From a virus, in the IMG/VR virus record IMGVR_UViG_3300031539_000063, positions 1 through 47,004 of that record: a stretch of DNA of 47,004 nucleotides, one strand, 5' to 3'. This document shows positions 14,002 to 20,304 of this stretch, piece by piece (position 1 is the stretch's first letter; each line of letters starts with the position of its first letter). Below the pieces are notes generated by a model, which saw nothing but the letters and a program-made list of their open reading frames with translations, did not search any database and was not told where the DNA came from. The position numbers and the translations under genes are program-made.

Positions 14002-15333
14002 CTAGTTCGGGGCCGCGCTGAGTGCGGGCCGTCCGGCTTCGATTCCTCGGTGCATCGGCCGAAGTTCAGCCATCGCTCCGTGGTGTGTCTGGCGGGCATG
14101 GACGAGCGTGCCGATATGGGGATTCACTCGCTTTCCGTCGCGGACCATCGGGTGCTGCAACGCACGGGCCAGCGGTGTCGACTGCGGATCGTCGTCGGTG
14201 AACCGAACCACGACCTGTTCCTCTACCGCGTGGCCTTCGGTTTCGAGAACGCGGAAGGCGTGCTTGCGGCCACCGACCGACGCTTTCCCGCTCGACCGTT
14301 TCTCGACAGGCCGGTAGGTGCCGTCGCCGTTTCCGATCGCGACCAACTTGTAGACCATCTCTGCGGTCGGGTGACCTGAGCCGGTGACCAACTTGGTGCC
14401 GACAAGGAACCCGTCGATGGGTGCGTCAGCCTTGACCAGTTTGTCGATCAGGTATTCGTCGAGATCGCCTGAGACGGTGATCTTCGTGACCGCTGCGTCG
14501 AGACTGTCGAGCAGCACACGGGCCTTCTTCGCTTCGGCGGCAAGATCGCCGGAGTCGATACGGATGTTCGCGGGGAACCTGCCGGTCACTTCACGACAGA
14601 CTTCGACGGCGTTCTTGATCCCCGTGGGGATGTCGTAGGTGTCGACGAGGAACGTGGTGTCGTGGCCGTACCGTTCGGCCTGCGCCCGGAACGCTGCACG
14701 CTCATCGGTGTGAAGCAGCGTCCATGCGTGGGCTGCGGTGCCGCCGGTCGGGACTCCGTAGAGGAACCCGGCTGCGAGGTTCGACGTGGCGTCGAATCCG
14801 CCGATGTAGGCGGCTCGTGCGCAAGCGGTAGCAGCGTCGGGGTCGGTACGTCGTCCCCCGCCTTCCAGCAGCGTCGCGAGTCCTGCCGCGGTTCGCATCC
14901 GGCTTGCGGCCGATGCGATTGCGCTGTCGTGGTTGAGGGTTGAGAGGATCAGCGTTTCGAGTACCACGCATTCTGCGAAGGTGCCTCGGACGGTGAAGAT
15001 CGGTGAGTAGGGGAAGTAGAGATCCCCTTCGGCGTAGCCGTCGATCTGTCCGGTGAACCGGTAGTCGCGGAGGTAGTCGAGTGTCTGTTCGCTGAGGAAG
15101 CCTCGTTCGCGGAGGTAGATCAGTTCGGCAAGGCTGCCGTCGGCGTCGCTGAATCGGAAGTTGTCGATGGCGTCGAGCAGTCTGCCGGTGCCCCCGACGA
15201 CACCGTAGCGGCGTCCTTCGGGGAGTCGTCTGGCGAACGCCTCGAACACGACGGGGGTGTCAGCGGTGCCTTCCGCGAGTGCGGCGTCGGCCATCGTGAG
15301 TTCGTAGTGGTCGGTTTGTAGGGCGGTGGTCAT
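14002..15333 (-). CDS. pncB: Nicotinate phosphoribosyltransferase
   Basis: 443 aa. The N-terminal LQTDHYELTMADA motif and the central GFDATSNLAAG, VDTYDIPTGIKNAVEV, RIDSGDLAAEAKKARVLLD and GTKLVTGSGHPTAEMVYKLV blocks are those of bacterial PncB. It makes nicotinate mononucleotide from nicotinate and PRPP. GAGGAG lies before ATG 15333. First gene of the NAD operon, downstream of a type B promoter and two palindromes. Confidence 0.95.
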   Translation of the reverse strand: MTTALQTDHYELTMADAALAEGTADTPVVFEAFARRLPEGRRYGVVGGTGRLLDAIDNFRFSDADGSLAELIYLRERGFLSEQTLDYLRDYRFTGQIDGYAEGDLYFPYSPIFTVRGTFAECVVLETLILSTLNHDSAIASAASRMRTAAGLATLLEGGGRRTDPDAATACARAAYIGGFDATSNLAAGFLYGVPTGGTAAHAWTLLHTDERAAFRAQAERYGHDTTFLVDTYDIPTGIKNAVEVCREVTGRFPANIRIDSGDLAAEAKKARVLLDSLDAAVTKITVSGDLDEYLIDKLVKADAPIDGFLVGTKLVTGSGHPTAEMVYKLVAIGNGDGTYRPVEKRSSGKASVGGRKHAFRVLETEGHAVEEQVVVRFTDDDPQSTPLARALQHPMVRDGKRVNPHIGTLVHARQTHHGAMAELRPMHRGIEAGRPALSAAPN

Positions 15334-15363
15334 GGGTGACTCCTCGATTCCAGTCTGTGTCAT

Positions 15364-15394
15364 CTTGACTCTATCTGTCAAGTCATTCTGACTT
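15364..15394 (-). promoter_or_regulatory. Two palindromes: candidate operator of the NAD operon
   Basis: AAGTCA-3-TGACTT (15380-15394) and CTTGAC-7-GTCAAG (15364-15382) overlap each other and lie just downstream of the -10 box, where a repressor would block transcription. The operon encodes an NrtR-like protein, the obvious candidate ligand-responsive binder (inference). Confidence 0.6.
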
Positions 15395-15396
15395 AT

Positions 15397-15423
15397 ACCG
15401 GGAACCTATCACCCACACAGGAC
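15397..15423 (-). promoter_or_regulatory. Type B promoter of the NAD operon
   Basis: GTCC at 15420-15423, 11 bp, TAGGTT (15403-15408). Leader of about 60 nt to pncB, unlike the leaderless genes. Confidence 0.7.
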
Positions 15424-15427
15424 CATC

Positions 15428-15895
15428 TCACCCCGAAGGCTTCACCCCGATCTCAACCGGCACCGGCTCACGCCCAACATCCCGATTGAAGTCACACGCC
15501 GGAGGCAACGCAGCCCGACCATCCGGCTCACCCCCATACCACGGGTACTCCCGACACACATCCGGCCGCGTCTCATACCGCGTACACCGCCGCCCAGCCT
15601 TGTCATACGAAGCACACTCATAGAACCCCGCCGGAGCCTCGATCACCCGATCACCCACCACGATCCGCACCATCGGGATCTTGTCCGGCGGCAACCAATC
15701 CGGCTTCGCCACCGGCGTCAACTCCGTCCTGATCCACTCCAACGTCACCGGGTCCAACGTCGCCGCGGCCTCCGGGTACCGATCCAACTTGTCCGGCCCG
15801 ATCGCCAACGTCACCGGATCACAGCACTGCCCGCAATCGTTACACGCCGTCGGCTTCGGACGCAGCGGAGGCTTCTTCCCCTTCACCCGCCCCAT
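15428..15895 (-). CDS. YkgJ-family cysteine-cluster protein
   Basis: 155 aa. The N-terminal CNDCGQCCDPV cluster and later CASYDKAGRRCTRYETRPDVCREYPW match the YkgJ family of zinc/iron-chelating proteins, whose members carry Cys-cluster sites. Known members are poorly characterised. ATG 15895 overlaps the stop of the 52-aa gene upstream. The NAD operon promoter starts just after its stop. Confidence 0.8.
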   Translation of the reverse strand: MGRVKGKKPPLRPKPTACNDCGQCCDPVTLAIGPDKLDRYPEAAATLDPVTLEWIRTELTPVAKPDWLPPDKIPMVRIVVGDRVIEAPAGFYECASYDKAGRRCTRYETRPDVCREYPWYGGEPDGRAALPPACDFNRDVGREPVPVEIGVKPSG

Positions 15896-16053
15896 CAGCC
15901 CCAACCCGCTTCGCCGTAGTTCGGCTCGTCGTCCATGATCCGCGTATGAACCTCGACCAGCAGTTCGTCCGCTACCCGGTCGATCGTCTCCCGGTTCCCG
16001 GTAGCGAGAGCCTCGTTCCACCGGGCGCGTTCTGCGTCGCGTCTGTCGTCCAT
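15895..16053 (-). CDS. Hypothetical 52-aa protein
   Basis: Begins MDDRRDAERARWNEALATGN; helical and charged. Leaderless start behind a type B promoter; its stop overlaps the next ATG. No family recognised. Confidence 0.6.
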   Translation of the reverse strand: MDDRRDAERARWNEALATGNRETIDRVADELLVEVHTRIMDDEPNYGEAGWG

Positions 16054-16080
16054 GACCGCACCCTACGATCCGGCCGAGAC
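16054..16080 (-). promoter_or_regulatory. Type B promoter, leaderless
   Basis: GTCT at 16077-16080, 11 bp, TAGGGT (16060-16065), 6 nt to ATG 16053. Confidence 0.6.
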
Positions 16081-16089
16081 AATCCTGAG

Positions 16090-16161
16090 CGCCCCACCGG
16101 GGAGTCGAACCCACGCAACGCTGCGATTAGAAGTCGCTGCTGGGCATCCGGCCCGCAAGGC
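16090..16161 (-). tRNA. tRNA-Arg(TCT)
   Basis: Loop CTTCTAA; acceptor GCCTTGC/GTGGGGC with three G-T pairs; T-loop TTCGACT; one mismatch in the anticodon stem; no encoded CCA. Confidence 0.82.
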
Positions 16162-16162
16162 A

Positions 16163-16234
16163 TGGTGCCCACGGGGAGAGTCGAACTCCCTCACCGAGTT
16201 TCGGAAACTCAGGTCCGCATCCCGCGGCGTAGGC
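16163..16234 (-). tRNA. tRNA-Arg(CCG)
   Basis: Loop TTCCGAA, acceptor GCCTACG/CGTGGGC, CCA encoded, one base from the next gene. Confidence 0.9.
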
Positions 16235-16238
16235 ATGA

Positions 16239-16261
16239 ATCTTCACTGCCACAGTGAAGAT
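16239..16261 (-). other. 10-bp inter-tRNA hairpin
   Basis: ATCTTCACTG/CAGTGAAGAT with a 3-nt loop between Arg(CCG) and Arg(ACG); possible RNA processing or stability element. Confidence 0.6.
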
Positions 16262-16283
16262 AGGGGTTTCAGTGAAGTATCAG

Positions 16284-16353
16284 CGCCCCGGTCGAGAGTC
16301 GAACTCAACCTCCGAGATTCGTAGTCTCAGGTCCCGATCCAGCGGGCCGGGGC
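16284..16353 (-). tRNA. tRNA-Arg(ACG)
   Basis: Loop CTACGAA; acceptor GCCCCGG/CCGGGGC; A34 would normally need deamination to inosine to read CGU/CGC/CGA. Confidence 0.9.
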
Positions 16354-16354
16354 A

Positions 16355-16441
16355 TGGTGCCGGTGGCGGGAGTCGAACCCGCATGGGAGTTACCCCGTCT
16401 GCGTTTGAGGCAGATGCGTATACCAGTTCCACCACACCGGC
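16355..16441 (-). tRNA. tRNA-Leu(CAA)
   Basis: Type II; loop CTCAAAC, variable arm GGGGTAACTCCC, CCA encoded. Confidence 0.92.
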
Positions 16442-16453
16442 AAGATGTGATCG

Positions 16454-16527
16454 TGCCCTTGCAGGGAGTCGAACCCTGAACATCCCGGTCCTGAACCGAG
16501 CGCCTCTGCCAGTTGGGCCACAAGGGC
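16454..16527 (-). tRNA. tRNA with Leu anticodon CAG but short variable loop
   Basis: Acceptor GCCCTTG/CAAGGGC, loop TTCAGGA on CTCGG/CCGGG, variable loop only 5 nt, T-loop TTCGACT, discriminator A, no CCA. Bacterial Leu tRNAs have a long variable arm; a normal type II Leu(CAG) lies directly upstream, so this is a second CAG tRNA with non-Leu architecture. Confidence 0.8.
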
Positions 16528-16533
16528 ATTTCG

Positions 16534-16619
16534 TGTGGTCGGGGAGAGTCGAACTCCCACAGGGTGCAATCCCTACCGGAGCCTGAATCCGGCGCGTCTA
16601 CCAGTTCCGCCACGACCAC
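16534..16619 (-). tRNA. tRNA-Leu(CAG)
   Basis: Type II; loop TTCAGGC on CCGGA/TCCGG, variable arm GGGATTGCACCC; no encoded CCA. Confidence 0.92.
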
Positions 16620-16620
16620 G

Positions 16621-16707
16621 TGGTGCGGACGGAGGGAGTCGAACCCTCACGGAGTTTCCTCCGGCACGCACTCAACGTGCTGCGTCTACCAGTTCCACCA
16701 CGTCCGC
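16621..16707 (-). tRNA. tRNA-Leu(GAG)
   Basis: Type II; loop TTGAGTG on GCACG/CGTGC, variable arm GGAGGAAACTCC, CCA encoded. First tRNA after the promoter of this array. Confidence 0.92.
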
Positions 16708-16738
16708 ATGAGTACGGAGGGTGCCCGGTGAGGAAAGG

Positions 16739-16810
16739 GATTGCTACGCCGGACGGGTCAGGCCCGTCGGAGTCTCCCGGCCACACCGGGCCGTCGAAGT
16801 CGTAGCAATC
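16739..16810 (-). ncRNA. Compact three-way-junction RNA (leader of Leu/Arg array)
   Basis: A perfect 10-bp stem GATTGCTACG/CGTAGCAATC encloses hairpins GACGGG/CCCGTC (16752-16768) and CCCGG/CCGGG (16776-16790); GACGG can also pair with an alternative CCGTC, so two conformations are possible. It begins about 8 nt after the predicted transcription start, as in the 9785-9855 case. Function unknown. Confidence 0.5.
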
Positions 16811-16817
16811 GTCTCAT

Positions 16818-16845
16818 GGGGAACACAGTAGCACGAGGGTAGGAC
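16818..16845 (-). promoter_or_regulatory. Type B promoter of Leu/Arg tRNA array
   Basis: GTCC at 16842-16845, 11 bp, TACTGT (16825-16830). An ATG at 16817 opens only 19 codons. Confidence 0.65.
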
Positions 16846-16868
16846 AAGAACGAGGGGGATTGCCGAGA

Positions 16869-17174
16869 CTAGGCGTTCGCACCGATCGGCTCGACACCCA
16901 TACCGCCGACCGAACTGCACACGCAGGTATACGGCGGCTGACTCACCACCTCACCCGTACGGCTCCGCTCCGGCTCATGTTCGGCGCAGGCCAGCACCCA
17001 CACGCCCAACCCCCACGGCTCCCTACAGCGATCGTCCGCACACAGGTAGTAGATGTCGTCGGCCCAACCCACGACGCCGATGCGGGCATCCTCGCCGCGT
17101 TGAACGAGATGGCAGTGGTGGCACCAGCCGATCAGCCCGTCCGGGGGAAGGTTCGTGGATTCGTAGAGAGGCAT
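16869..17174 (-). CDS. Cys-rich hypothetical protein, 101 aa
   Basis: WCHHCH near residue 17, then CADDRC, CAEHEP and CVC; this CxxC-type spacing suggests one or two zinc sites. Leaderless start at ATG 17174 behind a type B promoter. Located between two tRNA arrays; no family recognised. Confidence 0.65.
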   Translation of the reverse strand: MPLYESTNLPPDGLIGWCHHCHLVQRGEDARIGVVGWADDIYYLCADDRCREPWGLGVWVLACAEHEPERSRTGEVVSQPPYTCVCSSVGGMGVEPIGANA

Positions 17175-17202
17175 GTCCCGCACCCTACGACGCGAGCAGG
17201 AC
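17175..17202 (-). promoter_or_regulatory. Type B promoter, leaderless
   Basis: GTCC at 17199-17202, 11 bp, TAGGGT (17182-17187), 7 nt to ATG 17174. Confidence 0.7.
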
Positions 17203-17224
17203 GGAACCGGATCGTGGGACGACC

Positions 17225-17518
17225 TCAGAGGCTACGGGCCAACATCCCGTCGGCCGACAGACGCACGAACTCGGCCACCCGCACCTCGCAGCCCAGTTCA
17301 CCAGCGACACGCGCCACCATTCCAGTCAACGTCTCCGACGACCGGACATGCTCATCGTCGAGCGACGGGTTTTCGGTCCCCGCGACGTGCAGCGCCAACT
17401 CGTCCGCCAACGCGTGCCCCATCTCGGTGCGCGCCGCCAGAGGGTCCTCGAACTCGACACGCACCAACGCCCCCAGTCCCCGGTTGTGATGCTTGTAGGT
17501 GCCGACGATGGTGGACAT
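17225..17518 (-). CDS. EF-Ts-like protein (dimerisation-domain fragment)
   Basis: 97 aa. The stretch IVGTYKHHNRGLGALVRVEF (residues 4-23) and the following LAARTEMGHALADELALHVAG follow the EF-Ts core pattern GxVxxYIHhxxrxGvLVEvnceTDFvArtdeFkxLahdlAlqia. EF-Ts recycles EF-Tu and is a host factor for some phage replicases. The N-terminal UBA domain and second subdomain of full-length EF-Ts are missing, so EF-Tu exchange may be altered; binding or decoy roles are possible. Lies downstream of tRNA-Trp without a clear ribosome binding site. Confidence 0.6.
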   Translation of the reverse strand: MSTIVGTYKHHNRGLGALVRVEFEDPLAARTEMGHALADELALHVAGTENPSLDDEHVRSSETLTGMVARVAGELGCEVRVAEFVRLSADGMLARSL

Positions 17519-17564
17519 TGGAAACTCTGCTTTCAGTTACGGGCCTCTATGGAAACTCTGCTTT
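17519..17564 (-). repeat. Direct repeat before the EF-Ts-like start codon
   Basis: AAAGCAGAGTTTCC occurs twice within 46 nt: next to tRNA-Trp and immediately before ATG 17518. Function unknown; may be a duplicated processing or initiation element. Confidence 0.6.
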
Positions 17565-17565
17565 G

Positions 17566-17633
17566 CAGGGCACCGGGGGATCGAACCCCGCAAGGTCGGA
17601 TTTGGAGTCCAACCCGCGCCCAGCGCGTGCCCT
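17566..17633 (-). tRNA. tRNA-Trp(CCA)
   Basis: Loop CTCCAAA on TTGGA/TCCGA, acceptor AGGGCAC/GTGCCCT, discriminator G; short D-arm; no encoded CCA. Confidence 0.88.
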
Positions 17634-17641
17634 ATGGGTTG

Positions 17642-17715
17642 TGGTCCCCCCGCCGGGTGTCGATCCCGGTATTCCGACTTGAAAGGCCGACGTGTTTCCG
17701 TTACACCACGGGGGG
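17642..17715 (-). tRNA. tRNA-Glu(TTC)
   Basis: Acceptor CCCCCCG/CGGGGGG, loop CTTTCAA, T-loop ATCGACA (A54), CCA encoded. Confidence 0.87.
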
Positions 17716-17717
17716 CT

Positions 17718-17794
17718 TGGCGGTTCGTACGGGACTCGAACCCGTGTTTCTGGCTTGACAAGCCAACGTCCTAGACCGACTAGACGAACGAACC
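17718..17794 (-). tRNA. tRNA-Asp(GTC)
   Basis: Acceptor GGTTCGT/ACGAACC, loop TTGTCAA, discriminator G, CCA encoded; two bases from tRNA-Glu(TTC). Confidence 0.92.
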
Positions 17795-17795
17795 G

Positions 17796-17869
17796 TGGTA
17801 CTCCGTAGGGGAGTTGAACCCCTGACTCGACATTGAGAATGTCGCGTGTTACCGCTACACCAACGGAGC
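17796..17869 (-). tRNA. tRNA-Glu(CTC)
   Basis: Loop TTCTCAA on CGACA/TGTCG, G-T first acceptor pair, CCA encoded. Confidence 0.9.
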
Positions 17870-17887
17870 AAGGTTGGAGTTTCGGAC

Positions 17888-17983
17888 GGAGCCGCGAGCG
17901 GAACGCTCTGCGACTACACGCCCTAGCAATCTCGGGGTTCGAGTGCGCAGGCGCGAGTCGCGGGGAGCCATCGTTGCGGCTCC
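17888..17983 (-). ncRNA. Structured segment upstream of Glu/Asp/Trp array
   Basis: GGAGCCGC/GCGGCTCC (8 bp) encloses stem GCGACT/AGTCGC (17910-17961) and hairpin GAGCG-GAA-CGCTC (17896-17908). Overlaps a possible 30-aa frame, so it is either a leader RNA or a structured coding region. Confidence 0.35.
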
Positions 17984-18015
17984 ACCCGCTCTCGGAAGTT
18001 CGTCACCTGCGTCAT
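17923..18015 (-). CDS. Possible 30-aa peptide
   Basis: Begins MTQVTNFRERVEPQRW. A type B promoter puts the transcription start at this ATG, the only support. It lies upstream of the Glu/Asp/Trp tRNAs and could be the translated leader of that transcript. Confidence 0.35.
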   Translation of the reverse strand: MTQVTNFRERVEPQRWLPATRACALEPRDC

Positions 18016-18043
18016 ACCGACCACCATAGCATCAGGGTCGGAC
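18016..18043 (-). promoter_or_regulatory. Type B promoter of Glu/Asp/Trp array
   Basis: GTCC at 18040-18043, 11 bp, TATGGT (18023-18028), 7 nt to ATG 18015. Confidence 0.65.
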
Positions 18044-18058
18044 AGTCTCGACAAGGTT

Positions 18059-19015
18059 TCAGACAGCGACCGGCTTCGTCCCGATCTCGACCGGCGTGTG
18101 GACCTCCGGCAGACCATGACCGACCGACGGGTGCGCCCGCTCAGGGTTGCGGCGCATCCACTCCTGAACGAACCACAGTTGGCCGCATCCACCCCCGATG
18201 TCGTCCTGACCGGCAGGGTCGAACATCCGAGTCGAGTAGCCGACCGACAGCATCTTGTCCATGAAGTCGACCACCAACTGCCGCTGCCTCGCGTTCGCCG
18301 CCGCAACCGACTCCTCACGCTCACACACGACGGAGAGAGTCGCCTGCCAGATGTACGGGTCGAACAGATGGATCAGCCGATCCACGTCGGCCATCGTGTC
18401 GTTCTCCGGGTGGACGCAGTAGTTGAAGTACGGTTGCCGCCCCGTCGCATCGAACCATGCCTCACCCTCGCGGGCGATGTCGGCCAACGACAGTTTCCGC
18501 TTGAACGGGATCAACTTGTCGCGCGCCTCATCGGTCGACTCATGCACCGAGAACTGCAACCCGATCGTCGGCACGTCGATCGACAGTCGACGGAACGGCT
18601 CATAGTTCACCGCCGGGCCGGATGTGGACACCAGCAGCGCGGCGTTCGGGAACCGGTCGTGAAGTTCACGGATCGCAGGGTCGAGATGCCGCATGTTCAA
18701 CAGCGGCTCACCCATCGACATGAACATGATCTGCAACCGGTCGATCTCGTCCGGGTCGACCCCTTTCGAGCCGAGCAGATGCACCGGCTGAGACACGATC
18801 TCGTCCGCGGTCAGCGCCCGCACGTAGTAGTCCCCGGCCCCGCAGAACCGGCACCCCACCGGACACCCGGACATCGTGGAGCAACAGATGACCGTCCGCT
18901 CCTCGTACGTCGGGTAGGCGTACAGCACCGACTCGGCCACAGCGTCGTCGCGCTCGAACACGAACTTACTGACCGCGGTGTCGGCCGACTGGATCTCTCT
19001 GATGGTGTCCCACAT
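18059..19015 (-). CDS. RlmN/Cfr-like radical SAM RNA methyltransferase
   Basis: 318 aa. The radical SAM cluster motif CPVGCRFCGAG (CxxxCxxC, about residue 51), the SAM motif FMSMGEPLLN (GEP type) and the C-terminal DIGGGCGQL with the Cys that forms the covalent methyl intermediate in RlmN (DIDAACGQL in host enzymes) are present. RlmN methylates C2 of A2503 in 23S rRNA and A37 of some tRNAs. Shorter than typical RlmN. Here the likely targets are rRNA or phage tRNAs (inference). Leaderless start at ATG 19015. Confidence 0.85.
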   Translation of the reverse strand: MWDTIREIQSADTAVSKFVFERDDAVAESVLYAYPTYEERTVICCSTMSGCPVGCRFCGAGDYYVRALTADEIVSQPVHLLGSKGVDPDEIDRLQIMFMSMGEPLLNMRHLDPAIRELHDRFPNAALLVSTSGPAVNYEPFRRLSIDVPTIGLQFSVHESTDEARDKLIPFKRKLSLADIAREGEAWFDATGRQPYFNYCVHPENDTMADVDRLIHLFDPYIWQATLSVVCEREESVAAANARQRQLVVDFMDKMLSVGYSTRMFDPAGQDDIGGGCGQLWFVQEWMRRNPERAHPSVGHGLPEVHTPVEIGTKPVAV

Positions 19016-19043
19016 GCCACCGACCGTACAACGCGACCGGGAC
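19016..19043 (-). promoter_or_regulatory. Type B promoter, leaderless
   Basis: GTCC at 19040-19043, 11 bp, TACGGT (19023-19028), 7 nt to ATG 19015. Confidence 0.7.
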
Positions 19044-19051
19044 GAAACGGA

Positions 19052-19285
19052 TCAGACCGGTTCAGGCACCGTGATGTAGCGCGACCCCGCGTTCGTCCAA
19101 CAGGAGGCGGTCACCGAAGCCGTGGAAGAACCTTCACGGAACTCCCACTCGGCTTCGGTGAGCCAACTCTCCCCTTCGACGAACTTCGCAACCTGACCGA
19201 CAAGACGCCCCAGCCAGTAGGCGGGGTCGCGGCGGAACTTCGCCAGCGACACGCTCGTGGTGACTTCCTTGCGTCCTCTTGCCAT
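19052..19285 (-). CDS. Hypothetical 77-aa protein after tmRNA
   Basis: Begins MARGRKEVTTSVSLAKFRRD and ends YITVPEPV; basic N-terminus, Trp-rich middle. ATG lies 2 nt after the predicted mature 3' end of the tmRNA, so maturation of that RNA would release an almost leaderless message. No family recognised. Confidence 0.6.
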   Translation of the reverse strand: MARGRKEVTTSVSLAKFRRDPAYWLGRLVGQVAKFVEGESWLTEAEWEFREGSSTASVTASCWTNAGSRYITVPEPV

Positions 19286-19287
19286 CG

Positions 19288-19680
19288 TGGAGTAGGTGGG
19301 AATCGAACCCACGTCCGCTGAGTGGTTACGTCGACTGATCTACGACCGTTCCTCGTCTTTCCGAGGCGTCCGGGCCGACCGGTAAAGGTCCGCATCCACC
19401 AGCGAGTCTCTCCTCGCAGTCCCCCCGTCTTTCCGGGGATGCCATCCCGTCTCTCCGGGCTGTCCGACCTGTTTGGTTTGCAGGGTCAGGTCGTACCCCG
19501 CCAACTCGTCTTTATCAGACGAGAACGCCCTCGCGGGCATCGAACTCTGCCCATAGGGCATCGCTCTCGGTATCGGCGCTGAAATCGGCGTCGTTTGGTT
19601 TGTTGCCCTGTTTTACGAGTCTGAGCAACTCGGGTCGCAGTCGGCGCTTCCAGATCCCAACGTCGAAACCTGTCTACCCC
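19288..19680 (-). ncRNA. ssrA: Transfer-messenger RNA (tmRNA)
   Basis: 5' GGGGTAG pairs with 3' CTACTCC; T-arm GGTTCGATTCCCACC; 5' region starts GGGGTAGACAGGTTTCGACG as in bacterial tmRNA. Aligning with mycobacterial ssrA puts the resume codon at GCC in GACGCCGATTTC; the tag would begin ADFSADTESD, be 24 residues long and end EGVLV before TGA. It resembles the acidic, -LV-ending tag of mycobacteriophage Bxz1-type tmRNA. CCA is not encoded. Confidence 0.88.
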
Positions 19681-19685
19681 TTGCG

Positions 19686-19712
19686 AGAGCAACCGTACCA
19701 CGAGGGTAGGAC
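19686..19712 (-). promoter_or_regulatory. Type B promoter of tmRNA
   Basis: GTCC at 19709-19712, 11 bp, TACGGT (19692-19697), about 11 nt to the tmRNA 5' end. Confidence 0.7.
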
Positions 19713-19781
19713 AGTCCGGGGCGTGGCCCCAGTGGAAGCGGAGCCGCGGGCACCCCACCGGCAGGACGATCCCCGGACTGT
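19711..19781 (-). repeat. 11-bp inverted repeat next to tmRNA promoter
   Basis: ACAGTCCGGGG (19711-19721) and CCCCGGACTGT (19771-19781) are perfect complements 49 nt apart; one arm overlaps the promoter GTCC element. Confidence 0.7.
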
Positions 19782-19831
19782 CTGCGAGTCACACTACCGG
19801 CAGGGGTGACAGGCCGGTCAGGACTTGGGGG

Positions 19832-20005
19832 TCAAGTCGTAGCCACTCGCCGGGCGTTGCCCTGATCGGTGTGAACGGACGCGTGCCAGTCGCAGGCATC
19901 AGATTCTTCACCGTCGAGCGTCTGAATCCGCTCGGTAGCATCGCTCTGGCAACGTCGATCGAAGGTACCGTCAATGAGGTAAAACCGGGTTTCGCATTGA
20001 GTCAT
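19832..20005 (-). CDS. Cys-containing hypothetical protein, 57 aa
   Basis: Begins MTQCETRFYLIDGTFDRRC and contains CDWHASVH; C-C-C-H-H arrangement suggests one zinc site. Leaderless start from a type B promoter. The long frame that runs upstream of it is not used. Confidence 0.6.
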   Translation of the reverse strand: MTQCETRFYLIDGTFDRRCQSDATERIQTLDGEESDACDWHASVHTDQGNARRVATT

Positions 20006-20033
20006 TCGCCGGACCCTACCAGCAGCGACGGAC
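20006..20033 (-). promoter_or_regulatory. Type B promoter, leaderless
   Basis: GTCC at 20030-20033, 11 bp, TAGGGT (20013-20018), 7 nt to ATG 20005. Confidence 0.65.
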
Positions 20034-20037
20034 GATC

Positions 20038-20304
20038 TCAGCCCTTGGGGGTGAAGCCGGGAGCGTCGGCGGGGAGGAAGCGGGGGCCACCTCCGTCGAA
20101 CTGGCCGTGGGTGCCATCGAAGATGCGGCCGTCGGGCATGACATTCCACGTGTGACAGATGCCGCCGTAGGTGCCTTCGACAAGCGGAATGCCGTAGATG
20201 TCTCGGATGTTCCACGAGCAGGTGTAGCACTTGCCTGCGGGATCGCCTCCGGCGCAGTCGATGTAGTCCTCTGCGAAGTCGAGCAGCGCCCGGTCGTCGG
20301 TCAC
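20038..20304 (-). CDS. Cys-containing hypothetical protein, 88 aa
   Basis: GTG start at 20304 overlaps the upstream stop (GTGA) with GGAGAG upstream. Contains CAGGDPAGKCYTCSWN and CHTWN, a possible metal or disulfide cluster, then a Gly-rich tail. No family recognised. Confidence 0.6.
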   Translation of the reverse strand: MTDDRALLDFAEDYIDCAGGDPAGKCYTCSWNIRDIYGIPLVEGTYGGICHTWNVMPDGRIFDGTHGQFDGGGPRFLPADAPGFTPKG

